The notes under the pieces: model-generated
Told to the model about the DNA's origin: nothing
Seen by the model: the letters and a program-made list of their open reading frames with translations, nothing else
Database searches by the model: none
Assembly (NCBI GenBank): GCA_002441465.1
Contig: DJWE01000071.1
Span: 2,919 to 66,918 of the forward strand
DNA: 64,000 nucleotides
Direction of reading: 5' to 3'
Source of the DNA: Propionibacteriaceae bacterium UBA6238
GTDB taxonomy: Bacteria > Actinomycetota > Actinomycetes > Propionibacteriales > Propionibacteriaceae
In this document: piece by piece, positions 62,081 to 64,000 of the stretch
How the letters are laid out: each line of letters opens with the position of its first letter
Position numbering within the stretch: the first letter of the stretch is position 1
Translations under genes and position numbers: made by a program

Positions 62081-63167
62081 GCGAGTTCCAGACCATGAAT
62101 TTGAAGTAGTAGGCGGCGGCATAGCCGACCAGCACGAGACCGGTGGCGATCCTTCGGATCCCCGGGGTGCGGATCGCTGCGAGCATCGACGGCACGGCCA
62201 GGATCTGCACCGGAGTGAAGTAGTAGGTCACCCTGGAGAACAGGTACTCCATCGTGGAGGCGAGGATGATCACGATCATCTGCATCCCCTGCAGATTCAG
62301 CAGGCTGCGCACGTACCTCGACTCACGCTCGCCGTCGCAGAGAGTGATCGTCGACACCAGCAGGACGCCCGCGGCGAGCGCCGTCCCGTACGGGTCGAAC
62401 GCACGTACCTGTCCGTAGTCGGACTCCAGGTACCAGGCGTAGGCCGGTGCCCAGTGCGAGATGGCCGACTGCACGTGCGCCTGGCCGGCGATCATGGCTG
62501 CCGCGGTCAGCCCGACCAGCGCCAGCCGCGCCACGGCCCCCAGCCTCAGCCGGGCCAGCGGCCAGGCCAGCAACCAGATCAATGCGCTCGCGTGGAACGA
62601 CGCGGCGACCGCGGTGAGCACCAGGAAGCGCACCGGCTTCCGGTTCACGATCGCTCCCATCGAATTGAGCAGGATCGCGATCGCCAGCCACTGACGGACC
62701 GCATTGAACGACTCCAGGTAGAAGCCGCCGACGACGAAGATGAAGACCGAGAGCGCCGGGGCCACGGACCAGCGCGCGATGGCTCGGTAGACCAGGCCGA
62801 TGGTCAGCGCCGAGGTGACCACGAAAATCCACTGGTAGTCGCCGGTGAACGCAGCCACGACCGCGTTGAGGGCGACGTAACCGGTGTCGGTGGCCACCGG
62901 CCAGCCGTGGGCGACCTGCACGAAGAACGGCACGTACCGGGGCCAGTAGTCGGTACCGACTCCGCGGCGGCAGGCCGCTACCCCGAACAACACCGCGAAG
63001 CTCACCCCGCACGCGAGCGCACTTCCGGCGCGAGCCGCGTCCCGTTCCGGCCGCCAGCGGAGCAGTCGGTCGGGCAGCCGGGCCGAGGCCAGCGCGCTGT
63101 CGACGAGCGGCGCCCGGTACCAGAGCATCGCCACCGACGCCGCGATCCCGACGATCAGATAGATCAC
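62049..63167 (-). CDS. EpsG-like polysaccharide polymerase/membrane protein
   Basis: The 372-residue membrane protein has about ten helices. CRRGVGTDYWPRYVPFFVQV, VVGGFYLESFNAVRQWLAIA, and VAASFHASALIWLLAWPLAR are the EpsG family pattern (GxDYxxY; RQxLA; SFHxSA). It probably polymerises repeat units, in the place of Wzy. The GTG start lies within the stop of the upstream glycosyltransferase (GTGA). Confidence 0.87.
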   Translation of the reverse strand: MIYLIVGIAASVAMLWYRAPLVDSALASARLPDRLLRWRPERDAARAGSALACGVSFAVLFGVAACRRGVGTDYWPRYVPFFVQVAHGWPVATDTGYVALNAVVAAFTGDYQWIFVVTSALTIGLVYRAIARWSVAPALSVFIFVVGGFYLESFNAVRQWLAIAILLNSMGAIVNRKPVRFLVLTAVAASFHASALIWLLAWPLARLRLGAVARLALVGLTAAAMIAGQAHVQSAISHWAPAYAWYLESDYGQVRAFDPYGTALAAGVLLVSTITLCDGERESRYVRSLLNLQGMQMIVIILASTMEYLFSRVTYYFTPVQILAVPSMLAAIRTPGIRRIATGLVLVGYAAAYYFKFMVWNSHGVLPYRSVF

Positions 63168-64000
63168 GAGCTGACCCAGATGGTCAGCAACTGCTGGAGC
63201 CGTCGCGGCACCGTCTGCTTCACGATGCCCCGCCTCAGGCACACCAGGATCCGCCGGCCCCGACCGAGCTGCGGCAGCGCGCAGAACTCGTCCAGAATCA
63301 CCCGGCTGGTCGGGGTCAGCTCGGCCCAGCAGAGCTCCCTGAGCGCGACGGCCTGCCTTCGACATCGGGCGAGCGTCGCCGGCGCCCGGGGCAGTTCGGC
63401 CAACTTGCGCAGGACGAACCTCGGACCCGATCGGTGCACGCTGCCGGCGGCGTTGGTCCCGTGCTGGCGATACGCCATCAACGCTGCGGGGACGAAGCGA
63501 ACGGTGCCGCAACCCCAACCGAGGAGAGCCAGCCACCAGTCGTGCATGATCACGTCCTCGGGATCGACGGGCCGGGCCTGGAACACCGTGAGCAGGGCGC
63601 CGTTGAAGAGCATCGAGCATCCCGGGATCGAGTTCTCCACCAAGAGCTGCCCGAACCGGACGCGAGCGGGATCCACCCGCACCTGCCTGGCGAAGGACGG
63701 CGCCACCACCCGGAGCCGGTCATCGGTGACGGCGAGATCGCTGTGGGCCAGGCAGGGCACGCCCGGCCCTGTCCGCACCTCGGCTTCACGACAGGCGCGC
63801 AAGAGTTCGGCGAGCTTGTGCTCGTACCAGACGTCGTCTTGATCGCACAGGGCGACGTACCGGACGTCCGCGGGGAGGCGGGTGAGCAACCGGATCACGT
63901 TGCCCTTCGGCGAACGAACCGGGGCGTCGAACTCGTGGATGATCACCTGGCCCGGGTGCGCGTCCGCGAATCGCCGCAGCACCAGCGGCGTTGCGTCAGT
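63164..64000 (-). CDS. GT2 glycosyltransferase, N-terminus outside the window
   Basis: The visible 278 codons run open to the window edge. The first residues read TDATPLVLRRFADAHPG, the region just after the DDGS motif of GT2 enzymes, so some 40 N-terminal residues are missing. Further motifs are GNVIRLL, VRYVALCDQDDVWYEHKLAE with the DQDD motif, IPGCSMLFNGALL, and MHDWWLALLGWGCGTVRFVP. They match rhamnosyltransferase-type GT2 proteins. An internal ATG at 63982 is not the real start. Confidence 0.88.
   Translation of the reverse strand, partial: TDATPLVLRRFADAHPGQVIIHEFDAPVRSPKGNVIRLLTRLPADVRYVALCDQDDVWYEHKLAELLRACREAEVRTGPGVPCLAHSDLAVTDDRLRVVAPSFARQVRVDPARVRFGQLLVENSIPGCSMLFNGALLTVFQARPVDPEDVIMHDWWLALLGWGCGTVRFVPAALMAYRQHGTNAAGSVHRSGPRFVLRKLAELPRAPATLARCRRQAVALRELCWAELTPTSRVILDEFCALPQLGRGRRILVCLRRGIVKQTVPRRLQQLLTIWVSS

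Noticed and set aside
1..64000. CRISPR array, prophage, integrase or transposase
   Set aside because: No spaced direct repeats, no phage or recombinase motifs in any translated frame; the window reads as ordinary chromosome.

Overview
The window is high-GC DNA packed with genes on both strands. It looks like a chromosomal segment of an actinobacterium, most plausibly from the Propionibacteriaceae or relatives. Signs of this are a menaquinone pathway (menG, menD, menC, menA, menE), a mycothiol-dependent-type maleylpyruvate isomerase fold protein, a DasR/NagR-type GntR regulator, a DUF6297 ABC permease, sugar ABC importers lacking a local ATPase, and IolR-like operators resembling the Corynebacterium motif. 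No phage, transposase, CRISPR array or rRNA was seen. One tRNA-Lys(CTT) is present.

Layout. 1-3.1 kb: N-acetylglucosamine catabolism (nagA, nagB, a GntR regulator with a TGGT-N4-ACCA operator), with the decayed C-terminus of a PTS EIIC permease between regulator and nagB. 3.2-8.6 kb: a VOC protein, an ABC exporter pair, menG, and a RecB-like/RNase H-like nuclease overlapping menG. 8.5-28.2 kb: a large myo-inositol locus. It holds a LacI-controlled subcluster (dehydrogenase, TIM-barrel isomerase, LacI), an RbsABC-type importer, iolE, iolG, iolA, iolB, a DKGP-aldolase candidate, iolC, divergent iolR, then iolD with a TauE-family permease and a transaldolase-family protein. Four intergenic sites share a TGTC-YT-N-ACA type motif and tie these units into one probable IolR regulon. 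28.2-32.8 kb: the menEACD operon.

32.9-41.8 kb: a secreted SLT-like transglycosylase; a two-component system with an unusual double-module histidine kinase downstream of dCMP deaminase; an FMN-riboswitch-controlled ABC importer (ribXY-like, no ATPase); alanine dehydrogenase; an amidohydrolase; tRNA-Lys. 41.9-46.6 kb: an AglEFG-like alpha-glucoside importer plus a second binding protein. 46.8-49.6 kb: DUF3618, peroxiredoxin, K+ channel and DinB/MPI-like genes.

49.7-64 kb: two paralogous LuxR-type regulators that look like MalT/LAL proteins without the NTPase domain, divergently arranged around a 580 bp regulatory gap. They are followed by an LCP glycopolymer ligase and a minus-strand exopolysaccharide operon (FrhB-like protein, flippase, three GT2 glycosyltransferases, pyruvyl transferase, EpsG-like polymerase) that runs off the end of the window. 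A family of intergenic palindromes (three copies, one cut by the window edge) sits just 3' of stop codons and shows a compensatory base-pair change.
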